Assembly: GCA_938020565.1 (NCBI GenBank)
Contig: CALIHP010000019.1
Coordinates: 62,001-126,000 of the forward strand
Origin: an uncultured Anaerolineaceae bacterium
GTDB taxonomy: Bacteria > Chloroflexota > Anaerolineae > Anaerolineales > Anaerolineaceae
Direction: 5' to 3'
DNA: 64,000 nt
Part shown: positions 24,246-34,022 of the stretch, piece after piece
Position numbering within the stretch: the stretch's first letter is position 1
Layout: each line of letters starts with the position of its first letter
Notes under the pieces: model-generated
Database searches by the model: none
Seen by the model: only the letters and a program-made list of their open reading frames with translations
What the model was told of the DNA's origin: nothing
Program-made: the position numbers and the translations under genes

Positions 24246-26762
24246 TCAGTCCGTCTCCTCCGTCACGTCATCCAGCGGACAATCCGCTGCGCGCGGTTCA
24301 ACGCCGCCGAACGCAATCGGGATCACCTCATCCATCGTCGAAACGCCGACAAACGTCAGCCTTTCCAGCGCCTCTTTCGACAGCTCGACCAGATCTTTCC
24401 GGTTTTTTTCCGGGATCAGAACCGTCGTAATTCCCGCGCGCAGCGCCGCCAGCGACTTTTCCTTCAGTCCGCCGATCGGGAGAACATGCCCGCGCAGCGT
24501 AATCTCGCCGGTCATCGCTACGTCCCGCCGGACCGGCGTATTCGTCAGCGCGGAAATCATCGCGGTCGCCAGCGTAATTCCGCCGCTCGGACCGTCTTTC
24601 GGAACCGCGCCCTCGGGGACATGGATATGAAGATCCAATTTTTCATACCGGGAAATCGGAATATTAAACCGCTGCGTATTCGCTTTGATATAGGAAAGCG
24701 CCGCCTGCGCCGACTCCTGCATGATCTCACCCAGCTGTCCGGTCAGCTGTAAATTGCCCTTGCCTTCGAAACTGAGCGCTTCAATCGTCGTCAGGTCGCC
24801 GCCGTTCTCGGTCCAGGCCAGCCCGGTCGCCACGCCGACCTGATCCTGCCGTTCTTTTTCGCTGTCAAAAAACTGCGGCGGGCCCATCAGCGTCTCAACC
24901 TGATCCGGGTCGATCACGTCCGGAAACGCGCGCTTCTCCGCTTTCATCCGCGCAACCTTCCGGCAAATCTTCCCAATTTCACGCTCAAGGTTCCGGACCC
25001 CCGCTTCGTAAGTATACTCCCGGATCAGCTTCCGGACCGCGTCGTCGGACAGCGTCAGCTCATCCTCATCGATCCCGTTTTCGTCGAACTGCCGTCCGAT
25101 CAGGTAATCCTTCGCAATAATCAGCTTTTCCTCTGGCGTATACCCGGGGAACTCGATCACCTCCATCCGATCCAGGAGCGGCGTTGGAATTGCGTCCTGC
25201 GAATTCGCGGTCGTCACGAACATCACCTTTGACAGGTCATATTCGACTTCCAGATAATGATCCGCGAAGGTGTTATTCTGTTCCGGGTCCAATACCTCGA
25301 GAAGCGCCGACGCCGGATCGCCGCGGTAATCGTTCCCCAGCTTATCGATCTCGTCAAGCATGAACAGCGGATTAATCGTTCCGGCGCGTTTAATAGTCTG
25401 GAGAATGCGTCCCGGGAGCGCGCCAACGTAAGTTTTACGGTGGCCGCGGATTTCCGCTTCGTCGCGGACCCCGCCTAACGAAATCCGGACGAACTCCCGC
25501 CCCAGCGCGTCCGCAATCGACCGTCCGATCGACGTTTTTCCCGTCCCGGGAGGCCCGACGAAACAGAGAATCGGCTGGCGTTCTTTTTTTGGTTTCAGCG
25601 AGCGGACCGCAATATACTCAAGGATCCGGTCCTTCGCCTTCTTCAGGCCGTAATGATTCTCGTTCAGGACCCGTTCGGCGTTGCGCACGTCCAGGTTGTC
25701 TTCGGTGGTTTCCGTCCAGGGCAGGTCCAGAAGCCAATCCAGATACGTCCGCGAGACCGTAATCTCGGGCGACATTGGCGGCAGCGCCGCCAGCCGATCG
25801 ACTTCCCGCTCTGCAACCGCCAGGACCGCGTCCGGAAAACCCTTCGCCGCGACCTTCGCGCGCAGCTCTTCGGTTTCCCGCGTAAAAATATCCTCTTCGT
25901 TCAGCTCTTTCTGAATCGCTTTAACCTGTTCGCGCAGGTAAAATTCACGCTGGCTCCGATCGACCTCATCCTGAACCTTCTCGCTGATCTTCGATTCAAC
26001 CTCTAAGATTGAGAGCTCCGCCGCCAACGCCCGGTTCACCAGGTCCAGCCGTTTCGCGGGGTCGGCCTCCTGAAGAATCGCGAGCCGATCCTGACGCGGA
26101 ATCGTCACCGTCGTCATGATCATATCCGCCAGCCAGATCGGGTCTTCAATCGACGACGCAAGGCCAAAAGATTCGTCGGGAAGCTTCCGGTCCAGCGAAA
26201 CGACGCGCTCGAATAAATTTTTTGTCGACCGGATCAGCCCTTTCATCTCGTTCGTCAGCTTGACATCGTCGTCAATCGGGTAACAATATGCCAGATGGAT
26301 CCCATCCTGCTTCCGTGTCTCGAGGATCCTGACCCGCCGCCGTCCCTGGAGCAGGACGGAAAAATGGTCCTCCGGAAGCGAAACGATCGACCCTGAAGCC
26401 GCTTCGACCGATATCGGCAGGAAATCCGTCTTCCTCGAATATGTTTTTTTCTTCGGGTCCTTCGGGAAAGCCGCGATAATCGTCTGGTTGATTCGCTGCG
26501 CGACTTCGAGGACCCGCAGCTCAGCGTCGCCCGTAAAGAAAACCGGCGTAATCATCCGCGGAAAGAGAACCACCTCGCGCAGCGGAAAAATCGGCGCAAC
26601 AAAACCGCCAGCGTCGTCGATCGGCGTATTCGGGATCCCGAAAAGCTCTTCAGCCCGATCCGCCATCGAGGCTAATCCTTCGAAAGCTTCTTCCTCATCT
26701 GACCATTTACTTTTGTTCATAGCTTCCTTACTCCAACCGCTTTGCTGATCAAAACCAGCCAT
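24246..26762 (-). CDS. lon: ATP-dependent protease Lon
   Basis: An 838-residue LonA protease. It has an N-terminal substrate-binding domain (about 50-250), an AAA+ module with Walker A GPPGTGKTS (403-411) and Walker B LFMLDEID (466-473), and a protease domain with the catalytic dyad Ser726 (PKDGPSGG) and Lys769 (GGLKEK). It degrades misfolded and regulatory proteins in the cytoplasm. The start is uncertain between 26762 and an internal ATG at 26720, which has AAGGA close upstream; the extra 14 residues are not conserved in the family. It starts five bases after the folC stop. Confidence 0.96.
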   Translation of the reverse strand: MAGFDQQSGWSKEAMNKSKWSDEEEAFEGLASMADRAEELFGIPNTPIDDAGGFVAPIFPLREVVLFPRMITPVFFTGDAELRVLEVAQRINQTIIAAFPKDPKKKTYSRKTDFLPISVEAASGSIVSLPEDHFSVLLQGRRRVRILETRKQDGIHLAYCYPIDDDVKLTNEMKGLIRSTKNLFERVVSLDRKLPDESFGLASSIEDPIWLADMIMTTVTIPRQDRLAILQEADPAKRLDLVNRALAAELSILEVESKISEKVQDEVDRSQREFYLREQVKAIQKELNEEDIFTRETEELRAKVAAKGFPDAVLAVAEREVDRLAALPPMSPEITVSRTYLDWLLDLPWTETTEDNLDVRNAERVLNENHYGLKKAKDRILEYIAVRSLKPKKERQPILCFVGPPGTGKTSIGRSIADALGREFVRISLGGVRDEAEIRGHRKTYVGALPGRILQTIKRAGTINPLFMLDEIDKLGNDYRGDPASALLEVLDPEQNNTFADHYLEVEYDLSKVMFVTTANSQDAIPTPLLDRMEVIEFPGYTPEEKLIIAKDYLIGRQFDENGIDEDELTLSDDAVRKLIREYTYEAGVRNLEREIGKICRKVARMKAEKRAFPDVIDPDQVETLMGPPQFFDSEKERQDQVGVATGLAWTENGGDLTTIEALSFEGKGNLQLTGQLGEIMQESAQAALSYIKANTQRFNIPISRYEKLDLHIHVPEGAVPKDGPSGGITLATAMISALTNTPVRRDVAMTGEITLRGHVLPIGGLKEKSLAALRAGITTVLIPEKNRKDLVELSKEALERLTFVGVSTMDEVIPIAFGGVEPRAADCPLDDVTEETD

Positions 26763-26767
26763 GTTTT

Positions 26768-28141
26768 TTACAATTCCCGCCCAAGCAGCAGCGACCGCAT
26801 TCCGCCAGCGACAAATAAGCTCCCGGTCACGATAAAAACTTCCACGTCCGTCATCCGCCGCATTTCCGCCAGCGCGCCTTCCAACGTCTCGCAGACGAAA
26901 ACCGGACGTCCGTTAACGCGAACCTGCGCCGCGATTTCGGCCGGCTCCGCCGCGCGCGGATGCGTCGAGCGCGTCGCGATAAAAACCGACCCGACCGCTC
27001 CGAACGTCTCGATCATCGCCGCCGCGTTCTTATCTTCTGAAAACCCGACGACAAAGGCAATCCGCCTTGTTCCGAAATAGCGGTTGACAGCGACGGTCAG
27101 CTTCTCTGCCGAATCGGGATTATGCGCCCCGTCGAGAACGACCGTCCGTTCCCCGTCAAGCCGCATCACTTCAAACCGTCCGGGCCATTCGGCGCCCGCG
27201 AAACCGTTAAAATCGAGGCTCGCGTCAGGAAGATATCCGTCAGCTTTCAATTGGATCAGCCCCGCGGCGGCGATCGCTGCGTTCAGGACCTGATACAGGC
27301 CGACCAGATTCAAATGGAACCGCACGGGAGAAAACTCCCCTGTGGCGCCGTCCAGCCACTGATTAAAAAACGCCTGGTCCGCACGGCGCCAGAAGAGAAC
27401 GTCCTGCCCATGAATGTCGTCCGCGACACGCTGAAAGCCGTACGTTTCCCTGACGTTGACGACGGGCACGCCGATCTTCTTCGCCCGTGTCAGGATCGTT
27501 TTCAGGGCGTCCGGATGCTCCGGGGCGACTACGGCCGGGACTCCCGCTTTCAGGATCCCCGCCTTCTCGCCCGCGATCGCCTCGATCGTGTCGCCGAGGA
27601 ACGCCGTATGATCCATTGAAATCGACGTGATCACGGTCAGAATCGGATTCACGATATTCGTCGAATCCAGTCGGCCGCCTAATCCCGTCTCGACAACAGC
27701 GAAATCGACCCGCTCTTCGGCAAACCAGCAGAACGCGATTGCCGTCATCAGGTCGAACGTCGACGGACGGAACCCATCGTCGACCGCCGCTAAAACACGA
27801 TTGATCAGCGCAAGAAGCCGGTCGTCCTCGATCATCTTCCCATTGATCTGAAAACGCTCGTTGAAATCGATCAGGTGCGGACTGGAATAAAAACCGACCT
27901 TATAGCCGTAGGACGACAGGTCCGAACTCATCAGCGCACAGACCGATCCCTTCCCCTTCGTCCCGGCGACATGAATCGAACGGAACGTTTCCTGCGGATT
28001 GCCCAGACGCGTCATTAACTCCCGGATTTTAGCTAAGGAAAAAACCGCCGCGTCGGTCGTCTGAACGTGCGTCATACTGTAATCTACGAACGAATAAATT
28101 GCGTCCAGCGCCTCGTCGAGCGTTTCCAAGCGTTTCATCAA
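26768..28141 (-). CDS. folC: folylpolyglutamate synthase / dihydrofolate synthase
   Basis: A 457-residue Mur-ligase-like enzyme that adds glutamate to folates and, in the bifunctional form, to dihydropteroate. The P-loop GTKGKGSV is preceded by SIHVAG. SSPHLIDFNERFQING is the FolC signature, followed by ITSISMDHTAFLGDTI and the C-terminal LDGAHNPDS. It is upstream of lon on the minus strand, with only five bases between them, so the two are likely co-transcribed. Length is typical (420-460). Confidence 0.95.
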   Translation of the reverse strand: MMKRLETLDEALDAIYSFVDYSMTHVQTTDAAVFSLAKIRELMTRLGNPQETFRSIHVAGTKGKGSVCALMSSDLSSYGYKVGFYSSPHLIDFNERFQINGKMIEDDRLLALINRVLAAVDDGFRPSTFDLMTAIAFCWFAEERVDFAVVETGLGGRLDSTNIVNPILTVITSISMDHTAFLGDTIEAIAGEKAGILKAGVPAVVAPEHPDALKTILTRAKKIGVPVVNVRETYGFQRVADDIHGQDVLFWRRADQAFFNQWLDGATGEFSPVRFHLNLVGLYQVLNAAIAAAGLIQLKADGYLPDASLDFNGFAGAEWPGRFEVMRLDGERTVVLDGAHNPDSAEKLTVAVNRYFGTRRIAFVVGFSEDKNAAAMIETFGAVGSVFIATRSTHPRAAEPAEIAAQVRVNGRPVFVCETLEGALAEMRRMTDVEVFIVTGSLFVAGGMRSLLLGREL

Positions 28142-28242
28142 CGCCCAATTTTACCAGTCTTTCCCCCGTGAAAATTCGTTTCCGTTGATTCTTATTTGAT
28201 TCTCAGTCGCGGAAGCGACGTTCCCGACTCTCGCGGGCGCGT

Positions 28243-28279
28243 AAACAAAGAAAGACGGGACCGGAAACCCCGATCCCAT
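28243..28279 (-). terminator. terminator of the fucose operon
   Basis: GGGACCGG (28257-28264) and CCGATCCC (28270-28277) form an eight-pair stem with one wobble. On the minus strand it is followed by a T-rich stretch (complement of 28243-28253). It lies 25 bases after fucO. Confidence 0.6.
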
Positions 28280-28301
28280 CCAAAAAAACGAAAAATCAGC
28301 G

Positions 28302-29450
28302 TTACAGTAAGCTTCGGAACAGCGCGGCGATCTCCTCAACCGACGTATCGCGCGGATTTCCAGGGCGGCAGGCGTCCGCATATGCGCTTTCTGAAAGGAA
28401 CTGAACGTCTTCCTCCTTCAGGATTCCCTTAAGATCGGCGGGAATACCGACGTCCTGAGCCAGCTTTCGAACGGCTTCGACCGCAGCCTTCCTCGCCTCA
28501 TCGATCGTCATCGCCTCGGTTCCCTCAACGCCCATCGCTTCCGCGATCGCGCGGTACTTATCGCCGGTCGCCGGCGCGTTGTACGCCATAACCGTCGGGA
28601 GCAGGATCGCGTTGGCTACGCCATGCGGCGTATCGTACAGCGCCCCCAGCCCATGCGCCATCGAATGAACGATGCCCAGACCGACGTTTGAAAAGCCCTG
28701 CCCCGCGATATACTGCGACAGCGCCATCCCCTCGCGCCCTTCCGGTTTATTTTCAACCGCAGCGCGAAGCCATTTCGAGGTCAGCCGAATCGATTCCAGA
28801 TGGAACATGTCGGTCATCTCCCAGGCAGCTTTGGTAATATATCCTTCGATCGCGTGCGTCAGCGCGTCCATCCCCGTCGCGGCGGTCAGGCCCTTCGGCA
28901 TCGACGCCATCATATCCGGATCGACGACGGCAACCTCCGGAATATCATGAACGTCGACGCAGACGAATTTTCGCTTCCTTTCGACGTCGGTAATCACGTA
29001 GTTGATCGTGACTTCCGCGGCCGTTCCGGCGGTCGTCGGGACCGCGATCGTGAAGACCGCGTGATTCTTCGTCGGAGCGACCCCTTCGAGACTGCGAACG
29101 TCCGCGAATTCCGGGTTGCGGACAATAATCCCGACCGCTTTCGCAGTGTCCATCGAGGATCCGCCGCCAATCGCAATGATGCAGTCGGCCCCGCTGGTCT
29201 GGAACGCAGCCACGCCTGCCTGAACGTTTTCGATCGACGGATTCGGCTTGATATCGGAGAAAACCGCGTATTTGAAGCCAGCCTGATCAAGAAGATCGGT
29301 AATCTTCTTCGTAACGCCAAATTTAATCAGGTCCGGATCGGAACAGACAAAAGCTTTCCTGAACCCGCGTCCGGTTAATTCAGGGACGATATCGTTGATC
29401 GCGCCCTTTCCATGATAAGAAATCGTGTTTAATACGATACGCTGAGACAT
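28302..29450 (-). CDS. fucO: lactaldehyde reductase / 1,2-propanediol oxidoreductase
   Basis: A 382-residue iron-containing alcohol dehydrogenase of the FucO subgroup. The signature is the pair GIVHSMAHGLGALYDTPHG and GVANAILLP, together with GGGSSMDTAK at 95-104 and the metal ligands Asp195 and His199. It reduces the L-lactaldehyde released by the aldolase to 1,2-propanediol, regenerating NAD+, which suits anaerobic fucose fermentation. It is the last gene of the fucose operon, 25 bases behind fucI. Confidence 0.95.
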   Translation of the reverse strand: MSQRIVLNTISYHGKGAINDIVPELTGRGFRKAFVCSDPDLIKFGVTKKITDLLDQAGFKYAVFSDIKPNPSIENVQAGVAAFQTSGADCIIAIGGGSSMDTAKAVGIIVRNPEFADVRSLEGVAPTKNHAVFTIAVPTTAGTAAEVTINYVITDVERKRKFVCVDVHDIPEVAVVDPDMMASMPKGLTAATGMDALTHAIEGYITKAAWEMTDMFHLESIRLTSKWLRAAVENKPEGREGMALSQYIAGQGFSNVGLGIVHSMAHGLGALYDTPHGVANAILLPTVMAYNAPATGDKYRAIAEAMGVEGTEAMTIDEARKAAVEAVRKLAQDVGIPADLKGILKEEDVQFLSESAYADACRPGNPRDTSVEEIAALFRSLL

Positions 29451-29475
29451 TTCACACTCCTTAATCCTGATTTAT

Positions 29476-31260
29476 TTACTGATACAGCGGGCCATAATGC
29501 TTGCAGGCCGCAAAATCCGCCGATTCCTTATTCGCAGTTCCGAACGACGCCCAGGCATGGGGCCGGTAGATTTTCCCGTCCTCAACGTTATGCATCGTGA
29601 CCGGAATCCGCAGCATCGAAGCCAGCGTAATCAAATCCGCGCCGATATGGCCGTAAACGGTTACGCCATGATTCGCGCCCCAGTTCGCCATGACCGAATA
29701 AACGTCTGTAAACGCGCCGCTTCCGGTCAGCCGCGGCGCGAACCAGGTCGTCGGCCAGCTGCGGTCGGTCCGGTGATCGATCGCGGTATGCGCCGCGTCC
29801 GGGAGCGAGGCGGTATATCCCTCGGCCAGCTGCATCGTCAATCCGACGCCCTCCACGATATTCAGCCGCAGCAGCGTCACCGGCATTTCAGCGTCGCAGC
29901 GGAAATGGCTCGAAAAACCGCCGCCGCGGAAATATTCGTAATTCGCCCGGCACCAGTCCGTCGCCGCCAGCATCGCCTGGATATCCTTTTCGGTAACGTC
30001 CCACCACTTCTTCATGCAGCCGTTTCCGTCGGCGTCCTTCGCGGCGCCGCTCCCGTCGAGCGCGGTCGCTCCCGAGTTGATCAGGTGAATAAACCCGTTC
30101 TCAACGACGCCGCTCGGCGTGTAACCGGTAACGCGTTTCGTCGCTTCAGGGCTCCAATACGTCCGGACGTCGTGAAAGCAGGGCGCGCTGTTGGTCAGGA
30201 ACGTCCCCAGCATCATGGAAGCGCCGTTCAGCGTATCGTTCTCGGTCGCGAACGGCGTCGGCGCTTTGATCCCGTTCCAGTCGAACGAAGAAGCCAGAAT
30301 CGCCTCGGTAAAGTCGGCGTTCGGAAGCCAGTCCGTCCAATTGCGCTGACCCTGGAAGCCGCCGGCGACCGCGTTCTTGCCGAGCGATTCCTCGTGCCAT
30401 CCCAGCTCGGCCAGCTTTGGGTTTCCATACAGGATATCACGCATGACCAGCGTCATCTTCGCGATAAATTCCCAGTCCTGATCGGCGGGAATGTATTTCG
30501 AATGCGTAATGACGAACGGGAGGTCCTTCCCGGCGTTGACGTCATATCCCTCTTTGCAGTTCGCTTTAATCCATGCCAGCGCCTTTTCGTATTCCTCGGG
30601 ATCGTAAATCCCCAGCGTAACGCGGCGCAGGATTTCCGTCATGTCGACGAACTCAGCGCGGATCCCGAAAGTCTTCTGAAATACGGATATATCGCAGTAC
30701 GACCCCATAATCCCCATCGAAACCGCGCCGAAATTGACGTACGCTTTATTCCTGATCCAGCCGACGACGACCGCTCCGCGCGCGAAACGCAGGATTTTTT
30801 CAGCTACGTCCGCCGGGATCGTCGGATCCGACGCATCCTGGACGTCATGACCATAAATCGCGAACGCGGGTAAGCCGCGCTGCGCATGCGCCGCCATCAC
30901 CGCCGCCAGATAAACCGCGCCCGGCCGTTCCGTCCCATTAAAGCCCCAGACCGCCTTAATCGTATTCGGGTCCATATCGAACGTTTCCGACCCGTAGCAC
31001 CAGCATGGCGTTACCGATAACGTCGCGACGACGTTTTCGTGGCTGAACTGATCAGCGCAGCGCGCAGCTTCAGCGCCGCCGCCAATCGTCGAATTCGCAA
31101 TCACGCATTCAACCGGCTTCCCGTCGGGATAGCGCAGCGTCGAGCGGATCAGCTCGGCGGCAGCTTTCGCCATGCCCATCGTTTTCGCTTCCAGCGATTC
31201 CCGGACGCCGCCCCAGCGGCCGTCAATAACAGGTCGTATTCCTATTTTCGGATAGTTCAT
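29476..31260 (-). CDS. fucI: L-fucose isomerase
   Basis: A 594-residue FucI that converts L-fucose into L-fuculose (and D-arabinose to ribulose) with Mn2+. Characteristic stretches are PKIGIRPVIDGRWGGVRESL at the N-terminus, WGFNGTERPGAVYLAA, AVSMGIMGSYCD and EGFRCDAEMP-like HFRCDAEMPVTLLRLN. Its ATG overlaps the kinase stop by four bases (ATGA). Length matches the family (about 590). Confidence 0.97.
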   Translation of the reverse strand: MNYPKIGIRPVIDGRWGGVRESLEAKTMGMAKAAAELIRSTLRYPDGKPVECVIANSTIGGGAEAARCADQFSHENVVATLSVTPCWCYGSETFDMDPNTIKAVWGFNGTERPGAVYLAAVMAAHAQRGLPAFAIYGHDVQDASDPTIPADVAEKILRFARGAVVVGWIRNKAYVNFGAVSMGIMGSYCDISVFQKTFGIRAEFVDMTEILRRVTLGIYDPEEYEKALAWIKANCKEGYDVNAGKDLPFVITHSKYIPADQDWEFIAKMTLVMRDILYGNPKLAELGWHEESLGKNAVAGGFQGQRNWTDWLPNADFTEAILASSFDWNGIKAPTPFATENDTLNGASMMLGTFLTNSAPCFHDVRTYWSPEATKRVTGYTPSGVVENGFIHLINSGATALDGSGAAKDADGNGCMKKWWDVTEKDIQAMLAATDWCRANYEYFRGGGFSSHFRCDAEMPVTLLRLNIVEGVGLTMQLAEGYTASLPDAAHTAIDHRTDRSWPTTWFAPRLTGSGAFTDVYSVMANWGANHGVTVYGHIGADLITLASMLRIPVTMHNVEDGKIYRPHAWASFGTANKESADFAACKHYGPLYQ

Positions 31261-32696
31261 TTCAAGCTCCTTTTAAATTTTCGATACGCGTCCCGCCAGC
31301 CTTCGGAGGGCCGCCCTTCGTAACGAACGATCTTTTCCGCCTCCCCGATCAGAGCGCGCCCGGCGCTCAGGTTCGGGAATGCGCCCAGCGCGGTCAGCTG
31401 AATGACAATATTGCCGAGCGCGGTCGCCTCGACCGGTCCGGCGACAACCGGCAGCTCGCAGCAATCCGCGGTAAAGCGGCAGAGGGTCGCGCTTTGCGCC
31501 CCGCCGCCGATGAGATGCAGCGCTGCGAACGTCTTTCCGGTCACGGCGCTCATCCGCTCCAGTCCCAGCCGGTAGCGAAGCGCCAGACTTTCGTAAATAC
31601 AGCGCGTTATTTCACCGGCGGTCTCCGGGACCGGCTGGCCCGTCGTCCGGCAGTACGCCCGGATCCGCTCCGGCATGTCTCCCGGCGCATTGAAGTCCGG
31701 CGCATCCGGATCAATAAACGAGCGCAGCGGCGGCGCCTCGCCAGCCAGCTTTTCCAGCTCGCCATACGTGTAGTTCGTCCCCTGCCGCCGCCATTCGCGC
31801 CGCGACTCCTGAATCAGCCAGAGTCCGATAATATTCTGAAGATAGTTGATCTTTCCGTTCGCGCCGATTTCGTTCGAAAGCGACGCTTCAAGGCTCTCCC
31901 GCGTCAGGATCGGCTCATCCAGCTCTGTTCCCAGCAGGCTCCACGTTCCACAGGACAAAAAAGCGACGTCAGTTCGATCCGTCGGAATCGCCGCCACGGC
32001 GCACTGCGTGTCATGCCCGGCGGCGGCTACGATACGGACGCCATTTCGCTCACCGATGACCGTTCCCGACGGAACGAGCGGCGCAAATTTCCGGACGTCC
32101 AGCCCCAGCGCGCTCAGCGTCTCCGTATCCCAGCGCCGCGTCAGCGGATTTAACGCCTGCGAAGTGGACGAAATCGTCAGCTCGGAAACGGGTCGTCCTC
32201 CCAGCGCATAATTAAAAAAATCCGGCATGAATAAAATCGTCGTCGTTCTTTCGTACGCTTCAGGCGCATCCCGCTTCAGCGCGACCAACTGAAAAAGCGT
32301 ATTCAGGTCTAAAAACTGGTTCCCGGTTCGCCGGTAAAGCGTTTCCGCCCCGATCCTTTCGATCACCCGCGCGGCGACCCCTTCGGTCCGCCGGTCGCGG
32401 TAATGAACCGGCGCTTCGATGAGCCGGCCCTCCGCGTCTAAAAGCGCGAAATCGACGCCCCAGGTATCGACAGAAACGCTCTCAAATGCGCCAGCTTTGG
32501 CGACGCCTTCGCGGATATTCGCCGTCAGCGCGTCAATATCCCAGCGCAGCGTTCCGTCCTTTTCAACCGGGATATTCTCGAACCGATGCACCTCCTCGGT
32601 TGAAAGCGTCCCCGCCGCGGCGTCATATGCCGCCAGGATCGCCCGCCCGCTCGACGCGCCTAAATCGATCGCCAGTACCTTCCTGACGCCGCTCAT
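31257..32696 (-). CDS. FGGY sugar kinase of rhamnulokinase type, acting as L-fuculokinase
   Basis: A 479-residue FGGY-family kinase. N-terminal phosphate loop LAIDLGASSGR, substrate-binding SVDTWGVDFALLD, ATP-binding SCGTWSLLGTE and C-terminal IGGGAQSATLCRF are all more like RhaB than E. coli FucK. In the middle of a fucose operon the natural substrate should be L-fuculose, giving fuculose-1-phosphate. The start at 32696 overlaps the stop of the mutarotase gene (ATGA). Upstream in-frame residues back to 32819 are rejected because they lie wholly inside the mutarotase gene. Family assignment is certain, substrate inferred. Confidence 0.88.
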   Translation of the reverse strand: MSGVRKVLAIDLGASSGRAILAAYDAAAGTLSTEEVHRFENIPVEKDGTLRWDIDALTANIREGVAKAGAFESVSVDTWGVDFALLDAEGRLIEAPVHYRDRRTEGVAARVIERIGAETLYRRTGNQFLDLNTLFQLVALKRDAPEAYERTTTILFMPDFFNYALGGRPVSELTISSTSQALNPLTRRWDTETLSALGLDVRKFAPLVPSGTVIGERNGVRIVAAAGHDTQCAVAAIPTDRTDVAFLSCGTWSLLGTELDEPILTRESLEASLSNEIGANGKINYLQNIIGLWLIQESRREWRRQGTNYTYGELEKLAGEAPPLRSFIDPDAPDFNAPGDMPERIRAYCRTTGQPVPETAGEITRCIYESLALRYRLGLERMSAVTGKTFAALHLIGGGAQSATLCRFTADCCELPVVAGPVEATALGNIVIQLTALGAFPNLSAGRALIGEAEKIVRYEGRPSEGWRDAYRKFKRSLK

Positions 32697-33130
32697 TTTA
32701 CGACGCCCTTCTTTAAGATAATATTCGCGTAAATCGCCTTTTCGCCGGACGCGACGATCGCGTACGCTTTTTTCGCCCGCTCGTAAAACGCGAACCGCTC
32801 GATCATCTCGATCTGACAATGGTCGGGATCATGCGCCTTCAGGATCCGTCGATACTCGTCCCAGATCGTCGGAACGACCGGATCACCCGGAACGACTTCC
32901 ATCAGCCCGACCGGCCGGGCCGCGTATTGATCCAACGGCATCAGCGTCAGAACAGCGTCTAAGAGCTCAGGAACGCCATGCCCGTCCGCCCGATGCACCG
33001 CGATACAATCTCTCCCAACGCTTTCCGCGGGGAAATTTCCATCTCCGATCACAATCTCGTCGCCATGGCCCATCTCCATCAACGTCATCAGCAGCGACGG
33101 GGAAAGAATTGAAGGAATATTTTTCAGCAT
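32693..33130 (-). CDS. fucU: L-fucose mutarotase (RbsD/FucU family)
   Basis: A 145-residue RbsD/FucU protein, which interconverts alpha and beta anomers of fucose. Diagnostic residues are HGDEIVIGDGNFPAES near 22-37, VHRADGHGVPELLDAVL and the C-terminal KKAYAIVASGEKAIYANIIL. His22, Asp30 and Tyr near the end match the family's active site. The gene lies 34 bases after fucA and overlaps the kinase. Confidence 0.95.
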   Translation of the reverse strand: MLKNIPSILSPSLLMTLMEMGHGDEIVIGDGNFPAESVGRDCIAVHRADGHGVPELLDAVLTLMPLDQYAARPVGLMEVVPGDPVVPTIWDEYRRILKAHDPDHCQIEMIERFAFYERAKKAYAIVASGEKAIYANIILKKGVVK

Positions 33131-33164
33131 GCCGGGGCCTCCTTTCGCAAATGCTGGCTGAAGC

Positions 33165-33842
33165 TCAGCTGTATTTCTTATAGCCCGGATGACGTCCGGT
33201 TACCTTATAAAACGAGCGCAAATCGATCAGCTTTTGAATATTCTCGCGATCGATATCCTTGCTCCCGCCTAAAATCTCAGCATTAATCGTAATCTTCGCC
33301 CAGAGCTCGAGCGACTCCATGCGGTAAAACGCCGTGTAAACGTCCGCGCCGACCGCGAGCGCTCCATGATTCGTGAGCAGCATGACGTCATGTTCCTCCA
33401 GATACGGCTCGATCGCGTCCGGGACCTCCGACGTCGACGGCGTTCCATACGGCGTCAGCGGGACCGAACCGATCACGGCGACGTCCTCGATCATGTTATA
33501 CATGTCCATTGGGCGATGCGCTACTGCGAAACCGGTCGCTCCCGGCGGATGCGCGTGCACAACCGAAAAAACGTCGTCGCGTTTATCGTAGCAGCGCAAA
33601 TGCATTTTCAGCTCACTGCTCGGACGGTAGCCTTCCGCCGCTTCAAGGACCTCGCCCTTCCCGTTCAGCAGGATTAATTTCTCCGGCGTGATAAAGGACT
33701 TGCTGATCCCCGTCGGCGTCGCCAGAATCGTCCCGTCCTCTAATTTCGCGCTGACGTTTCCGTCATTCGCCGCGACCCAACCCAGCTGCCACATTTTATG
33801 ACAGACATCACAAATTTGTTCTTTGACGGTGTTAATATCCAT
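33165..33842 (-). CDS. fucA: class II L-fuculose-1-phosphate aldolase
   Basis: A 225-residue zinc-dependent class II aldolase that cleaves L-fuculose-1-phosphate to DHAP and L-lactaldehyde. Segments: NDGNVSAKLEDGTILATPTG (phosphate-binding), PSSELKMHLRCY with the catalytic Glu, VVHAHPPGATGFAV with two zinc His, and LLTNHGALAVG with the third. The start at 33842 has AAGGAGG nine bases upstream; an earlier start at 33884 lacks it. It is the first gene of the fucose operon. Confidence 0.93.
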   Translation of the reverse strand: MDINTVKEQICDVCHKMWQLGWVAANDGNVSAKLEDGTILATPTGISKSFITPEKLILLNGKGEVLEAAEGYRPSSELKMHLRCYDKRDDVFSVVHAHPPGATGFAVAHRPMDMYNMIEDVAVIGSVPLTPYGTPSTSEVPDAIEPYLEEHDVMLLTNHGALAVGADVYTAFYRMESLELWAKITINAEILGGSKDIDRENIQKLIDLRSFYKVTGRHPGYKKYS

Positions 33843-33907
33843 TTTCGCCTCCTTCTGAATCGTCTGAACCAAATTCAGTTGCAATATTTACGCTTGCGAT
33901 ATCTTGA

Positions 33908-33913
33908 ATTATA
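33908..33913 (-). promoter_or_regulatory. -10 box of the fucose operon
   Basis: TATAAT reads on the minus strand from 33913 to 33908, about 65 bases before the fucA start. The -35 region is weak, consistent with activation by the divergent AraC protein. Confidence 0.45.
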
Positions 33914-33957
33914 AAAAGAAATCGTCGAAGCCCATGGTTTTTACCGACCAAAACTGT

Positions 33958-33963
33958 TATAAT
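33958..33963 (+). promoter_or_regulatory. -10 box of the araC-type gene
   Basis: TATAAT on the plus strand, 60 bases before the regulator start. The two divergent -10 boxes lie about 45 bases apart, so one bound regulator could control both. Confidence 0.45.
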
Positions 33964-34022
33964 ATTCACATTCAGGATGACGTCTCTCTTTCCGGATTGC
34001 CTGAACAAGCCAGGAGCGCAGC

